Shown in pieces: positions 27,796 through 36,934 of a stretch of 64,000 nt of DNA. Location of the stretch: contig CAYGJD010000004.1 of NCBI GenBank assembly GCA_964350315.1, positions 62,001 through 126,000 on the forward strand. Direction: 5' to 3'. A program made the translations under genes and the position numbers. The DNA comes from JAJZEO01 sp964350315. GTDB taxonomy: Bacteria; Chlamydiota; Chlamydiia; Chlamydiales; 2-12-FULL-49-11. The notes under the pieces are model-generated. The model was not told the origin of the DNA. It worked only from the letters and a program-made list of their open reading frames with translations, and ran no database searches. Position 1 is the stretch's first letter. Every line of letters starts with the position of its first letter.

Positions 27796-28380
27796 TTAAA
27801 GCTTGAATTGATCTTCAGCAAACTTCCAATTTGCTACATTAAACCATGCTTTAAGGTAGTCTGGACGTCTGTTTTGATAATTCAAATAATAAGCATGTTC
27901 CCAAACATCTATACCAATAATTGGGATACTATTTCCCACATCTGGATGGTCTTGATTTGCTTTTGATTCAATGCGTAATTTACCACTTTTCTTCTCTTTT
28001 AAAAGCCAGGCCCAACCAGAACCAAAACGTGTAGCACCCGATTTTATCAGCTCTTCTTTCATCTTTTCAAATGAACCAAACGTCTCAATGATTGCATTCA
28101 TCAAAGGACCTTTTGGCTCGCCTCCACCATTTGGCGACATCATCTTCCAGAACATGCAATGATTATAAAACCCTCCACCGTTGTTTTGAACAACAGGCTC
28201 ATTTCGAGTTAATAGAATTTCTTCTATTGTCTTAGTAGTATCAATTTCTGCATTGATTAAATTCGTGAGGTAGGCTTGATGGTGTTTCGTATGATGAATT
28301 TCCATTGTTCTTGCATCAATGTGTGGTTCAAGTTCAGCATAATCGTAATCTAATTCAGGTAATTTATACACAGTCATCAT
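27796..28380 (-). CDS. sodM: Superoxide dismutase (Mn/Fe)
   Basis: 194 residues. Detoxifies superoxide in the cytoplasm. The metal ligands are His in MEIHHTKHHQAYL (first of the HH pairs), His in FYNHCMFW, and Asp and His in GIDVWEHAYYLNYQNRRPDY. GGGFYNHCMFWKMMSPNGGG is the typical second helix. TAGGAG precedes the ATG. Position between accD and hemD matches the chlamydial order. Confidence 0.96.
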   Translation of the reverse strand: MMTVYKLPELDYDYAELEPHIDARTMEIHHTKHHQAYLTNLINAEIDTTKTIEEILLTRNEPVVQNNGGGFYNHCMFWKMMSPNGGGEPKGPLMNAIIETFGSFEKMKEELIKSGATRFGSGWAWLLKEKKSGKLRIESKANQDHPDVGNSIPIIGIDVWEHAYYLNYQNRRPDYLKAWFNVANWKFAEDQFKL

Positions 28381-28430
28381 ATTGGCTCCTAACGTTCAAA
28401 CAAACGAATATTAACACTGGACGATTTAAA

Positions 28431-29138
28431 TTAACAAGCGAAGGCTACACTTTTTTCTCGTCCATTCATAGGAAAGCTTTCGCGGTGTGTATGAAGAGCT
28501 CTTCTTAATCTCTCTACAACCATTGGACCAATCGGATGAAGTCTGACATGTTTAGGCACATATTTGTAAATCTCAAAAAAAACATCAACTGCAATTGTTG
28601 TTGTAAAAACAACCTCATCTACGTCCCTCAAATCGGGAACCTCAAGTGGTTTTTTCTTGCACATATCATACAAGGTGCAGATCTGGTGCCGAATTCCATG
28701 CTCTACTAAATAGTGAGATAACAGAGGCCTTGCAGAGGAAGATCTAGGAAGAAGTATATTTGCCTTATCAAGATCTAAATGAGAAAGCATTGTGATAATC
28801 CCTTCTTGTGTTTCATCAGAAGCAATATAGTTTACACAAACACCTGCCTCTCGCAAATAATGAGCGGGCACTTGACCTACCGAAATAATATATTTTCGAT
28901 TTAATACGCTTACGCCGTAACCAAATTGCTTTAAATAACTAAAGAAAAGCTTAACTGAGTTTTTACTCGTAAAGACAATGTGTGTAAAATTTAAAATCTC
29001 GGAAAAGATTCGTCTTATCTCTATTGAATCTATCGGTCTTGGCACAATAGAAACAAGTGGCATGTGGATGACTGTTTTGTTTGATTTAAAGTGCTGTACA
29101 TCAAACCCTAAATAGAGCACTGATTTGTGTTTTACCAT
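28431..29138 (-). CDS. hemD: Uroporphyrinogen-III synthase
   Basis: 235 residues from ATG 29138, which has the strong site AGGAGGGTGAAT just upstream; the frame stays open further up but without a ribosome site. Closes the linear tetrapyrrole to uroporphyrinogen III in heme synthesis. HemD proteins vary widely, but the FTSKNSVKLFF motif (FTSxNxV), the SVGQVPAHYLREAGVCVNYI stretch (the TxxxL exchange domain pattern), LLPRSSSARPLL, and VVFTTTIAVDVFFE with IGPMVVERLRRA near the end fit. The partner hemC is not adjacent within the window, though it lies near radA in Chlamydia. Confidence 0.75.
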   Translation of the reverse strand: MVKHKSVLYLGFDVQHFKSNKTVIHMPLVSIVPRPIDSIEIRRIFSEILNFTHIVFTSKNSVKLFFSYLKQFGYGVSVLNRKYIISVGQVPAHYLREAGVCVNYIASDETQEGIITMLSHLDLDKANILLPRSSSARPLLSHYLVEHGIRHQICTLYDMCKKKPLEVPDLRDVDEVVFTTTIAVDVFFEIYKYVPKHVRLHPIGPMVVERLRRALHTHRESFPMNGREKSVAFAC

Positions 29139-29240
29139 ATTCACCCTCCTAATTAAAAAACTCTTTTTACACCTATTTTCCTTATCTTTGCCCATTTTAA
29201 AATCATTGATACGCCTATAGGAAATCGAAAGCAAGAAATA

Positions 29241-29273
29241 TTAAAAAAAAAATCACAAAAGACTTTTTTGTGA
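29241..29273 (-). terminator. Rho-independent terminator after radA
   Basis: On the minus strand TCACAAAA and TTTTGTGA (8 perfect pairs) enclose 5 bases and are followed by ten T. It starts 13 bases after the radA stop. The stem is AT-rich, but the T-run is long. It separates radA-rnc from hemD. Confidence 0.65.
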
Positions 29274-29285
29274 AGATTTGTTTAA

Positions 29286-30644
29286 TTAACCAAGCACTTT
29301 TTGAACTGCTTCATGGAGGCGAGAAACAGGTAAAATGGCAAGTTTAGTGTTGAGTTTTTTTAATGAATTTCTCTTTGGGATCAATGCACATTTAAATCCC
29401 ATATGTTCTGCTTCTTTAAGTCGGCTCTCTATACGAGGCACAGAGCGAATTTCACCACTTAATCCAACCTCTCCAATCACAATAGTTGATTTATCAATTG
29501 GTTTTGAAGCAAACGATGATGCTATCGCAAGGATGATTGCAAGGTCTGTTGCAGGCTCTTTTACACGAAGACCTCCTGCAATTGAAACAAAAACATCAAG
29601 GTTCTGAAAATGATAGCCGACTCTTTTTTCTAATACAGCTAAAAGCAGGGCAAGTCTGTTTTGATCGATGCCATTGGCGCGCCTTGATGATGTTGAAAAA
29701 GCAGCCGTTGATACTAGCGCTTGTATTTCAATTAAGATTGATCTAGTTCCTTCCATTGTTGGAACAATCGCAGAACCTGTTGCTTCAGAAGACCTTTCTT
29801 GTAAAAAAATTGCAGATGGATTAGGTACTTCTTCAAGCCCTTCTTCTCCCATTTGAAACATTGCAATTTCATCTGTTGGTCCAAATCGATTTTTTCTTGC
29901 TCGCAACATTCTATATCCGTGATCTGGGTCTCCTTCAAATTCAAGCACAGTATCTACAATATGTTCTAAAATTCGAGGTCCAGCAATCTCCCCTGTTTTG
30001 GTTACATGTCCAATAACAAAAGTTGTGATCCCCTTTTTCTTAGCAATGTGCATACATTCCATTGCAATTTCTTTGACTTGCACAGGAGATCCGGGAAGAG
30101 AAGGAACATCACCTTTATAGACAATTTGTATCGAATCAATGATTAGAACATCTGGCTTTACATTATCAACTTGCGCAGAAATATTATCAAAAAGCGTCTC
30201 TGCTAAAAGATAAATTTCTCCTCCTTTTATCCCGAGCCTCGAAGCTCTTAGTGATGTTTGTTCAGCTGACTCTTCTCCACAAACATAAAGAATTTTTTTT
30301 CCGGTCTTAGCAAATTGGTTTGCAATCATAAGCATTAAGGTTGATTTACCTATTCCAGGATCTCCGCCAAGAAGAGTGAGTGATCCAACAACAACTCCCC
30401 CTCCCATAAGTCGGTCAAACTCTCCCATCCCTGTATCACCTCTTGCAAGGTTTAGTGAGCCTACTTCTGAAATTTTCACAGGTTTTGATGCTGCTTCTGA
30501 TGTGAATCTTTGTGCCGAAACAACTGCTTCTAAAAACTTCTCAACTGTACCCCAATTTTTGCAAGCCATGCAACTGCCACTCCACTTTACCTGTGCATGC
30601 CCACATTCTATACAAACCCACTTCTCTTTTTGTTTTACAGCCAC
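29286..30644 (-). CDS. radA: DNA repair protein RadA (Sms)
   Basis: 452 residues. A RecA-like helicase that helps branch migration during recombination. The order is: C4 zinc finger (CIECGHAQVKWSGSCMAC), RecA core with Walker A GGDPGIGKSTL, the RadA-specific KNRFGPTDEIAMF motif, and a C-terminal Lon-protease-like domain (FVSIAGGLRVKEPATDLAI). The start is GTG overlapping the rnc stop (TAGTG), with AGGAG in the end of rnc, so the two genes are coupled. Confidence 0.96.
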   Translation of the reverse strand: MAVKQKEKWVCIECGHAQVKWSGSCMACKNWGTVEKFLEAVVSAQRFTSEAASKPVKISEVGSLNLARGDTGMGEFDRLMGGGVVVGSLTLLGGDPGIGKSTLMLMIANQFAKTGKKILYVCGEESAEQTSLRASRLGIKGGEIYLLAETLFDNISAQVDNVKPDVLIIDSIQIVYKGDVPSLPGSPVQVKEIAMECMHIAKKKGITTFVIGHVTKTGEIAGPRILEHIVDTVLEFEGDPDHGYRMLRARKNRFGPTDEIAMFQMGEEGLEEVPNPSAIFLQERSSEATGSAIVPTMEGTRSILIEIQALVSTAAFSTSSRRANGIDQNRLALLLAVLEKRVGYHFQNLDVFVSIAGGLRVKEPATDLAIILAIASSFASKPIDKSTIVIGEVGLSGEIRSVPRIESRLKEAEHMGFKCALIPKRNSLKKLNTKLAILPVSRLHEAVQKVLG

Positions 30645-31348
30645 TATTGTTTCTCCTGCTTTTCTATCGCATCTTTAGCCGCACTCATCTCAGCCTCTTT
30701 TCGACTCATTCCAACACCTTTACCAACAACCTGATTCTGAACCTTAACACTTACGTGAAAGTGTTTCTTATGTGCTGGCCCTTCTTCTTTTGTCGTAATG
30801 TAGGTGGGCAATTCATGCCGCTCTTTTTGAGCTCTTTCTTGCAACTCTTTTTTCCAATTTCTTTTTGGAAAAGATGTTTTTTGTTCTAATAATTCTTGAA
30901 AATGTTTCAGAAAAAACAAACGTGCTTTTTCATACCCCCCATCAATATATATAGCACCTAAAACTGCTTCAAATAGATCTGCTAATATTGAACTTTCTTG
31001 AAGAGATTTTTTTTCCCCTTTTCCAACAAGACAATAACTTTCAATATCAAGGATCTTTGTATATTGCATAAGAGAATCTGAATCAACAATTTGCTCTTTA
31101 AGTTGTGTTAATTCACCTTCCGATAGCTCAGAAAAAGAATCAAATAGAAAGGACGTAACGATCAAACTTAAAACAGAATCACCTAGAAATTCAAGACGCT
31201 CATTGTCTCCTCGATTATCTTTAATTTTATCGAGATAAAACGATCTATGTATAAAGGCTGCTTTTAACAACTCAGGATTGTTAAATTTGTATCCTAACTT
31301 TTCTTCAATTTCTTGAACTTTATCTTTGAATTGATTGGCGTCTTGCAT
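30644..31348 (-). CDS. rnc: Ribonuclease III
   Basis: 234 residues. Cuts double-stranded RNA, including rRNA precursors. The catalytic signature NERLEFLGDSVLSLI is present, with the second acidic site in ADLFEAVLGAIYIDGG. The C-terminal double-stranded RNA binding domain (ELQERAQKERHELPTYITTK, then SRKEAEMSAAKDAIEK) is complete. ATATAGGAG precedes the ATG. First gene of the rnc-radA pair, as in Chlamydia. Confidence 0.96.
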   Translation of the reverse strand: MQDANQFKDKVQEIEEKLGYKFNNPELLKAAFIHRSFYLDKIKDNRGDNERLEFLGDSVLSLIVTSFLFDSFSELSEGELTQLKEQIVDSDSLMQYTKILDIESYCLVGKGEKKSLQESSILADLFEAVLGAIYIDGGYEKARLFFLKHFQELLEQKTSFPKRNWKKELQERAQKERHELPTYITTKEEGPAHKKHFHVSVKVQNQVVGKGVGMSRKEAEMSAAKDAIEKQEKQ

Positions 31349-31487
31349 ACTCCTATATTCTTTCTTTTTTCTCTTTTAGTGCAAGGGTTAATCCTTAGTC
31401 ATTTATTTGAAATAAATTGGACTTTAATTATGTTTTATTTAAATTAAATCAGCAGTGTTCTATACGAAAATTTACAATAACGAACAA

Positions 31488-32687
31488 ATGATATTAGTTA
31501 ATATGGAAATAGTGAATAAAAGAATTCTTCTTACAAATGGGCGTTCCCCTATGACCCTTTACCTTGCAAGATTACTTCATTCCGCAGGTCATGAAGTCTA
31601 TGTCACAGACCCTCAGAAGTTTCATTATTGTAAATTTTCAAATTGTGTGAAAAAAAACTATCGAGTTCCCTCTCCTAGATTTCAACCAGAAGAACATATT
31701 AAAGAACTTGCAAGAATTGTAGAAGATGAGAAGATCGACTTAGTCATTCCAACTTGGGAAGATGTTTTACTCGTTTCTAAGCACAAAGATAAGTTCAACA
31801 AACGGTGTAAATTATTTGTTACAGACTTTGACCTTCTTGCTAAAGTACATAACAAGGGAAGCTTTATCAAGCTTCTCGATCAATTAGGTTTTGAAACACC
31901 ACGAACTCAAATTATACGATCAAGAGAAGAACTCCTTGCTGTCGATATGGATCTATTTGCCTTAAAACCAGGATTCTCAAGAAGTTCAAAAAGTGTATTT
32001 AAAGTAAGAAAAGGGGGCCCTTTACCTGATATTCACCCTTCAAAAAGCGAAGAGTGGATTGCACAAGAGTGGCTGATTGGCAATATTTTTTGTTCTTATA
32101 CCCTTTGTCATGAAGGAAAAATCTCTGCTCATTCTTTATATCCAATGGAATTCATTCGTGAAAACAGCAAAAAAACAAATGCAAACAGCGGGAGTTTTTG
32201 CCTCTCATTTTCCTCAATCGAACACGAAGGCATTTTTAAATGGACAGAAGAGTTTGTGAGAAAAACTCATTTTACAGGACAAATTGCTTTTGATTTTGTT
32301 GAACATCCATCAGGACAAATTTATGCATTTGAATGCAATCCCCGCTTAACAAGCGGAGTCACTCTTTTTCATGCAAAAGATCGTCTTGATAAAGCTTTTT
32401 TCAATCACTGCGAACCGTTGATTAAAGCTCCTAAAGAATCTATGAAGCAAATTTTTCTAGGAATGCTAGTTCTTGGTTGGCAGCCAGCACTAATCTGTAA
32501 AAAGGTTAAACTTTACCTTACAAAACTTGTGCTTGCAAAAGACATTATCTTCAACAAGCATGATGTTAAGCCATTTCTTTTCCAACCTTTTATCATGTCT
32601 AAAATTCTCTGGATTAGTTTTTCTAGCAAGAATTCTATCCCCGCATCATTTACAGATGATCTTGACTACAACGGTGAAAAGGCATAA
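31488..32687 (+). CDS. ATP-grasp ligase-like protein
   Basis: About 400 residues. The start is uncertain: GTG 31455, ATG 31488 and ATG 31503 all lack a clear ribosome site; the Rossmann-like first strand KRILLTNGRSP begins just after the last one. The first 110 residues look like a pre-ATP-grasp domain (HSAGHEVYVTDPQ, EKIDLVIPTWEDVL). The grasp core follows: FALKPGFSRSS for the ATP lysine loop, EEWIAQEWLIG for the adenine clamp, and GQIAFDFVEHPSGQIYAFECNPRLTSGV with Asp, Glu and Asn for Mg. It is of the carbamoyl-phosphate synthase large subunit/biotin carboxylase type. The substrate is unknown; the C-terminal 100 residues are specific to this protein. It diverges from rnc. Confidence 0.65.
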   Translation: MILVNMEIVNKRILLTNGRSPMTLYLARLLHSAGHEVYVTDPQKFHYCKFSNCVKKNYRVPSPRFQPEEHIKELARIVEDEKIDLVIPTWEDVLLVSKHKDKFNKRCKLFVTDFDLLAKVHNKGSFIKLLDQLGFETPRTQIIRSREELLAVDMDLFALKPGFSRSSKSVFKVRKGGPLPDIHPSKSEEWIAQEWLIGNIFCSYTLCHEGKISAHSLYPMEFIRENSKKTNANSGSFCLSFSSIEHEGIFKWTEEFVRKTHFTGQIAFDFVEHPSGQIYAFECNPRLTSGVTLFHAKDRLDKAFFNHCEPLIKAPKESMKQIFLGMLVLGWQPALICKKVKLYLTKLVLAKDIIFNKHDVKPFLFQPFIMSKILWISFSSKNSIPASFTDDLDYNGEKA

Positions 32688-32749
32688 TCTCTCGAAATAA
32701 AGCGGGATAGACAAATCTGCTTAGAAACTGTTTTAGTGAATTCTAGTTT

Positions 32750-33607
32750 ATGCAAGTTTTTCGATTTGTTTTTCTTATTTTCCTCCCATTTTCATCACTG
32801 CAAAGTGTGATCTGCCGACACGATGTTCCAGAAACCCTCTATCTAAACTTTAGCAATCAAAAACAGTTTGCTCCAGTCGGATGTGTTAACTGCCGAGGAT
32901 TAAGCTCTACAGGAACCCTTATCTCTCCTAGTACAGTTCTAGTCTCTGCACACGCTATTAGAAATAACGACATTGGATTTTTTCGTGTTTTCCACCCCAT
33001 AAAACAAAAAATCATCAAAGTCCAAGGAAGAACGATAAGACATAGTAACTACCACCGTGAAACTAATCTAAACAATCAAGTAGTCTCACTCTTTAATGAC
33101 ATTGGATTACTGATTCTTGACACTCCCATTAATGACATCGAACCTGCAAACCTGTGGTATGAAGAGGTAATTCAAAACACTTCTTGCATTGGTTGCGGCT
33201 TTGGAAAACCCGGAAACGGCCTCACTGGGCCAAAACCAAGCGACTTTATCAAAAGAGCCTTCACTAACTCAATAGAAGGCATTATCAACGATCCCAATTA
33301 TGACACCTTTTATGCAATCATCTTCAATTCTCCAAACGACAATTTCCCTATAACACCTCTTGAAGGAATAGGTTCTGAAGGAGACAGCGGAGCTCCAATC
33401 TTCATACAAGCACCAAATGAAAATTCCCCTATGGCACTCGAAGAAATTTTTGAATCCAAAGAATGTTTCAACAAGTCTTCTCCTTCTTCAGAATATGTCG
33501 TCGTAGGAATCCTAAATTTATTAGTGATGAAGGGTTTTTATCATTCATACAATACCATCCTTCCTATTGCAAATTTTCGTGAGTGGATTGAGGAAAATAA
33601 GCGTTAA
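32750..33607 (+). CDS. Exported trypsin-like serine protease
   Basis: 285 residues. Signal peptide at about residues 1-21 (VFRFVFLIFLPFSSLQSV). The chymotrypsin-fold triad is complete: His68 in VLVSAHAI, Asp117 in FNDIGLLILD, Ser213 in SEGDSGAPIF. Glycines before Ser (GIGSEGDSG) and GTLISPSTVLVSAHA are the normal surroundings. There is no PDZ domain, so it is not of the HtrA type. Six or more Cys in the mature part suit an extracytoplasmic protein. It stands 62 bases behind the ATP-grasp gene and may share its transcript. The target is unknown. Confidence 0.8.
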   Translation: MQVFRFVFLIFLPFSSLQSVICRHDVPETLYLNFSNQKQFAPVGCVNCRGLSSTGTLISPSTVLVSAHAIRNNDIGFFRVFHPIKQKIIKVQGRTIRHSNYHRETNLNNQVVSLFNDIGLLILDTPINDIEPANLWYEEVIQNTSCIGCGFGKPGNGLTGPKPSDFIKRAFTNSIEGIINDPNYDTFYAIIFNSPNDNFPITPLEGIGSEGDSGAPIFIQAPNENSPMALEEIFESKECFNKSSPSSEYVVVGILNLLVMKGFYHSYNTILPIANFREWIEENKR

Positions 33608-33664
33608 GAAGACATTGATCTTTTGATTGATAGAATACTTATATTTTGTTAATCTTTTCCCCTT

Positions 33665-34864
33665 ATGGCCTTGATAAATGAAAACCTGTTAAAAATTTCT
33701 AGAAAGTATCTTTTTCCAATTATTGAAGAAAAAAGAGATCTTTTAAAAAGTCGCGTATCTGACGACGAATTTGTCGATTTAGGCGTAGGCGATATCTCTA
33801 TGCCAATTGCCCCTTCAATAGTCGCTGGATTGAAAGAGGCTGCTGATGAAGTTGGAGAAAAGGTTATTGGCTACGGCCCCTATCAAGGATATAGTTTTCT
33901 TAGAGAAGCAATTGCAAAAGTTGAGTACAATTTAGTGGAAATCTCTCCTGATGAAATTTTCGTTTCAGAAGGGATCAATGCTGATATTTGTGGCATGCAA
34001 GAGCTTTTCTCTACAAATTCAAAAGTTGGGATTATGGACCCTACTTACCCCGTTTATTTAGATTTAAATATCATGGCAGGCCGTGAACAGATTATAAAAA
34101 TTCCCCTTACCTCCGAAAATCACTTTATTCCAGAACCTCCAAATGAGCGACTTGATTTCGTCTATTTAACGAGTCCATCAAATCCTACTGGTGTTGCTAT
34201 GACGCGAACCGACCTTAAGAAATGGATTGATTGGGCAAAGGAAGTTGAATGTGTGATTTTTTTTGACGCTGCTTATGCAAGTTTTATACAATCCGCCGAT
34301 GTCCCAAAAACAATTTATGAAATCGAAGGGGCAAGAGACGTTGCTATTGAATTCCGTAGTTTCTCAAAATCAGCTGGATTTACAGGAATTCGCCTTGGTT
34401 ATTGCGTTGTCCCTAAAGAACTTGAAATAAAAAGCACAGATGGCAGAAATTTCAATCTGAATAAGTTATGGCTAAACAGACAATCTGTAAAAACTAACGG
34501 AGTTTCTTACCCCATCCAAAAAGCTGGCCTTGCAGCCCTGAGTCCAAAAGGGATTTCAGAATGCAATGAGCAAGTATTCTGTTATTTAAAAGGGGCAATG
34601 AAAATTCGGAAAAGTCTTGAAAAAATGGGCTTTAGATGTGTTGGAGCCATCAACTCACCTTATATTTGGTGGGAAGTTCCAGGAGGAGACTCTTGGGAAT
34701 GGTTTGATCGTCTATTGAACGTATGTTCTATTGTCTCTATTCCTGGCGAAGGATTCGGATCTTTTGGAGAGGGGTATATTCGACTCTCTGGTTTTGTGAC
34801 TCCAGATGAGGCAGACCGGGCTGTAAAAAATTTAGAACGATTGGGAGCGATTCATGAAGATTGA
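33665..34864 (+). CDS. dapL: LL-diaminopimelate aminotransferase
   Basis: 399 residues. Turns tetrahydrodipicolinate directly into LL-diaminopimelate, the short route used by chlamydiae, plants and some other bacteria, for lysine and peptidoglycan. Fold-type I aminotransferase: GVGDISMPIAPSIV start, YLTSPSNPTGVAMTR, FFDAAYASF with the PLP Asp, and the PLP Lys in FRSFSKSAGFTGIRLGY. GEGYIRLSGF near the end has the substrate Arg. Length about 400 fits DapL. It overlaps the next gene by 11 bases, so the two are coupled. Confidence 0.9.
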   Translation: MALINENLLKISRKYLFPIIEEKRDLLKSRVSDDEFVDLGVGDISMPIAPSIVAGLKEAADEVGEKVIGYGPYQGYSFLREAIAKVEYNLVEISPDEIFVSEGINADICGMQELFSTNSKVGIMDPTYPVYLDLNIMAGREQIIKIPLTSENHFIPEPPNERLDFVYLTSPSNPTGVAMTRTDLKKWIDWAKEVECVIFFDAAYASFIQSADVPKTIYEIEGARDVAIEFRSFSKSAGFTGIRLGYCVVPKELEIKSTDGRNFNLNKLWLNRQSVKTNGVSYPIQKAGLAALSPKGISECNEQVFCYLKGAMKIRKSLEKMGFRCVGAINSPYIWWEVPGGDSWEWFDRLLNVCSIVSIPGEGFGSFGEGYIRLSGFVTPDEADRAVKNLERLGAIHED

Positions 34865-35360
34865 GATCTCTCAAGAACTAAAACAGCTATTTAAAGAAGA
34901 TGGTCTAGTCGTCATTGACGATTTAATTTCAAAGTCTCATTTTTCTCAATTATTCTTTCTTAAAACAGGAATCAATCATTTTCAAAAAAGCAAAAATATA
35001 GAGAAAATTCTTACGCACAAGAATATTGGAGAAGTTTTACATCAACTTACTGGTGAAAGACACATCCGTCTTGTGTATGATGAAGTTCTCTCAAAAGGCG
35101 TCGTTGACTATCACAACTTCCCTTTTCAAGGCCTACTTATTGCTATTTGCATTCCCCTTTCAGAAAACAAAGCTTACATTTTTGATGCAGACATAGATTT
35201 TACTGTCGAAGAAGAGTCTATTGCAGCAGTTTATGGCATCAACGAAACTCTTTTGATCAGACCAGAAAGCAATCTTGATTTATTAAAAACATACAAACAA
35301 CGTGGCTATAATATAGGCGATCGCTTAAAAAGTAGCGACTCTCCCTTTGTCTACCGCTAG
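34854..35360 (+). CDS. Hypothetical protein coupled to dapL
   Basis: 168 residues, no signal peptide or membrane helix. The beginning (FKEDGLVVIDDLISKSHF) resembles the first strand-helix of phytanoyl-CoA dioxygenase-like proteins, and the middle (PFQGLLIAICIPLSENKAYIF, seen as GLLIAICIPLSE) could be the jelly-roll core. But no HxD...H iron triad can be picked out, so an oxygenase activity is not supported. It overlaps the end of dapL and is followed by the alpha-oxoamine-synthase-like gene after 9 bases, so it is probably part of the same function. Confidence 0.55.
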   Translation: MKIEISQELKQLFKEDGLVVIDDLISKSHFSQLFFLKTGINHFQKSKNIEKILTHKNIGEVLHQLTGERHIRLVYDEVLSKGVVDYHNFPFQGLLIAICIPLSENKAYIFDADIDFTVEEESIAAVYGINETLLIRPESNLDLLKTYKQRGYNIGDRLKSSDSPFVYR

Positions 35361-35369
35361 GAGTTTCTC

Positions 35370-36506
35370 TTGCTCAAGAAAAAAGCAGACGACCTTTTTT
35401 TTAAGTCGGCTTTTCAAAACTATCAACGTCAATTTCGCATGCTTTTTTGCGAGAAGTCGTCCTTATTGAATTTTGCCTCTTTTGACAGCATGAATCTTGT
35501 TGAACACGAGCACGTTAGAAAAACTGGTGTTGAGTTTATGTCAAAATGGGGAATGGGAGACCTACCTTCAAGACCCGTTAATCAACTAGTAAATCTAAAA
35601 CGACATGTCGAAAAGACTTTTGCTTCGATGACTCTTTTTGAAACAGCGACTATCTTAGACCTGCAACAAATTGTTCCAAGCCAAGTTATTCAAAGCCTCA
35701 CGTCCCCTAAAACTTTGATCCTAAAACAAGATTCATTCGCATACTCTCCAACAAGACCTTCGTTGATCAAGAATTTTGACATCAGTAATGAATCCCACCT
35801 AACTTCGATTATCGAAAAAATAGATCGATCTAAGTTTGATACAATTATCATACTTGTTGAATCCATTTCATCAACTACAGGCAAAATCACTAACTTAAAG
35901 CAACTAGGCACTCTCTCTAAAGCCTTGCGCGCATTTCTCATCGTTGATGACACAAACAGCTTCTCTGCAATGGGAAGACATGGTCTGGGACTTGCTTCAA
36001 CTATCCCTGGAATTGATCTTGTTTTCGGCTCTTTTGGTAAGACTTTTGGCAATTATGCATCATACGTCCTTTCTTCCAACCAAGTCAAAGACTTCGTATT
36101 AACTTCTTCCCCGTCAATCGCATCTGCGACAAACCTTTCCCCACTTATACTGGGTTTTGTTAAAGCCTCTCTAGACTTGCTCCCGACAATGGGAGAAAAA
36201 CGAGCTCTTTTAAGTAAAAACACGAAGTTGTTCCGCGAACTTTTTATTAAAACAGGGTTGTCTCTTTCAGAAGGTGACTCTCATATCATTTCCCTCTCTT
36301 TTGACAACCTGCTAGAACTAAAACACTTCAATTTTCACCTTTCAGAAAATCAATGCATCGCAAACACTTTTCGAATACAAGAAGATCATCTAAGGAAGCA
36401 AATTGCTCGATTCGTGATCAACTTAAACCACTCTACAAAAGAGTTAAGCAAACTCTCAACAATCCTCAGACGCCTACGTTTGGCTCCTTATTGCGAAGCT
36501 CTTTAG
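35370..36506 (+). CDS. Divergent alpha-oxoamine synthase-like PLP protein
   Basis: 378 residues from TTG 35370, with TAGGAG 8 bases upstream overlapping the end of the previous gene. The overall course is that of BioF/KBL/serine palmitoyltransferase enzymes: WGMGDLPSRPVNQLVNLKRH for the Gly-rich start, LIVDDTNSFSAMGRHGLG, and the PLP Lys in FGSFGKTFGNYASYV. Key positions differ from the family: the usual DEAHSxG is DDTNSFSAMG (His lost), and the usual NHASxxDG segment reads AYSPTRPSL. It may use another substrate or no longer catalyse condensation. It may work with dapL and the 168-residue protein, as the three genes are packed tightly. Confidence 0.65.
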   Translation: MLKKKADDLFFKSAFQNYQRQFRMLFCEKSSLLNFASFDSMNLVEHEHVRKTGVEFMSKWGMGDLPSRPVNQLVNLKRHVEKTFASMTLFETATILDLQQIVPSQVIQSLTSPKTLILKQDSFAYSPTRPSLIKNFDISNESHLTSIIEKIDRSKFDTIIILVESISSTTGKITNLKQLGTLSKALRAFLIVDDTNSFSAMGRHGLGLASTIPGIDLVFGSFGKTFGNYASYVLSSNQVKDFVLTSSPSIASATNLSPLILGFVKASLDLLPTMGEKRALLSKNTKLFRELFIKTGLSLSEGDSHIISLSFDNLLELKHFNFHLSENQCIANTFRIQEDHLRKQIARFVINLNHSTKELSKLSTILRRLRLAPYCEAL

Positions 36507-36508
36507 TC

Positions 36509-36536
36509 TTGAATTTATTTATTAATTAACTAAGAT
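36509..36536 (+). promoter_or_regulatory. Possible promoter of exported-protein unit
   Basis: TTGAAT at 36509-36514 and TAAGAT at 36531-36536, 16 bases apart, about 30 bases before the ATG at 36566. It overlaps the last codons of the previous reading frame only slightly or not at all. Confidence 0.35.
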
Positions 36537-36565
36537 TTGTAATTAACCTTTATTAGAGTTTAATT

Positions 36566-36928
36566 ATGAATTTAATTCGAAAAATATCCCTTTTATTCCT
36601 TTTATGCATTTCTCCAGTTTTTTCTGACCAAAACATCATCATTGAAGTTGAATTCGATGATGATGATGTGCCTATAGCTTCTTTAGAAAGTACTGATATT
36701 GAAGACAGCATGATCACATTCGGATTCTCTCCCTCTATTTTTTCCGGAATTATTCCTCTTTATACGCTTCATCAAAGAGAGATCAGGCGAACATATCTAA
36801 ATGCAAAAGAAGCGCTTAAGAGCAGAAAAATGCACATCTCTAAAAACAAACTCTATACTTTTCATGTAGAAAAGAAACAGAAAGAGAAGCAAATCACTTA
36901 CTTTCTTACGATTGCGACAATTTTGTAG
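36566..36928 (+). CDS. Small exported hypothetical protein
   Basis: 120 residues. A signal peptide (NLIRKISLLFLLCISPVFS) is followed by an acidic stretch (IIIEVEFDDDDVP) and a basic helical part (HQREIRRTYLNAKEALKSRK). No family recognised. It is 6 bases before the next exported protein, so both are made together. Confidence 0.55.
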   Translation: MNLIRKISLLFLLCISPVFSDQNIIIEVEFDDDDVPIASLESTDIEDSMITFGFSPSIFSGIIPLYTLHQREIRRTYLNAKEALKSRKMHISKNKLYTFHVEKKQKEKQITYFLTIATIL

Positions 36929-36934
36929 GGCGAT

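Noticed and set aside
30512..30889. Plus-strand open frame across the radA/rnc junction.
   Set aside because: Antisense to two well-supported coupled genes; Phe/Leu-rich shadow composition.
34854..35360. Annotation as a phytanoyl-CoA dioxygenase.
   Set aside because: Only the beginning looks similar; the iron-binding HxD...H set cannot be found.
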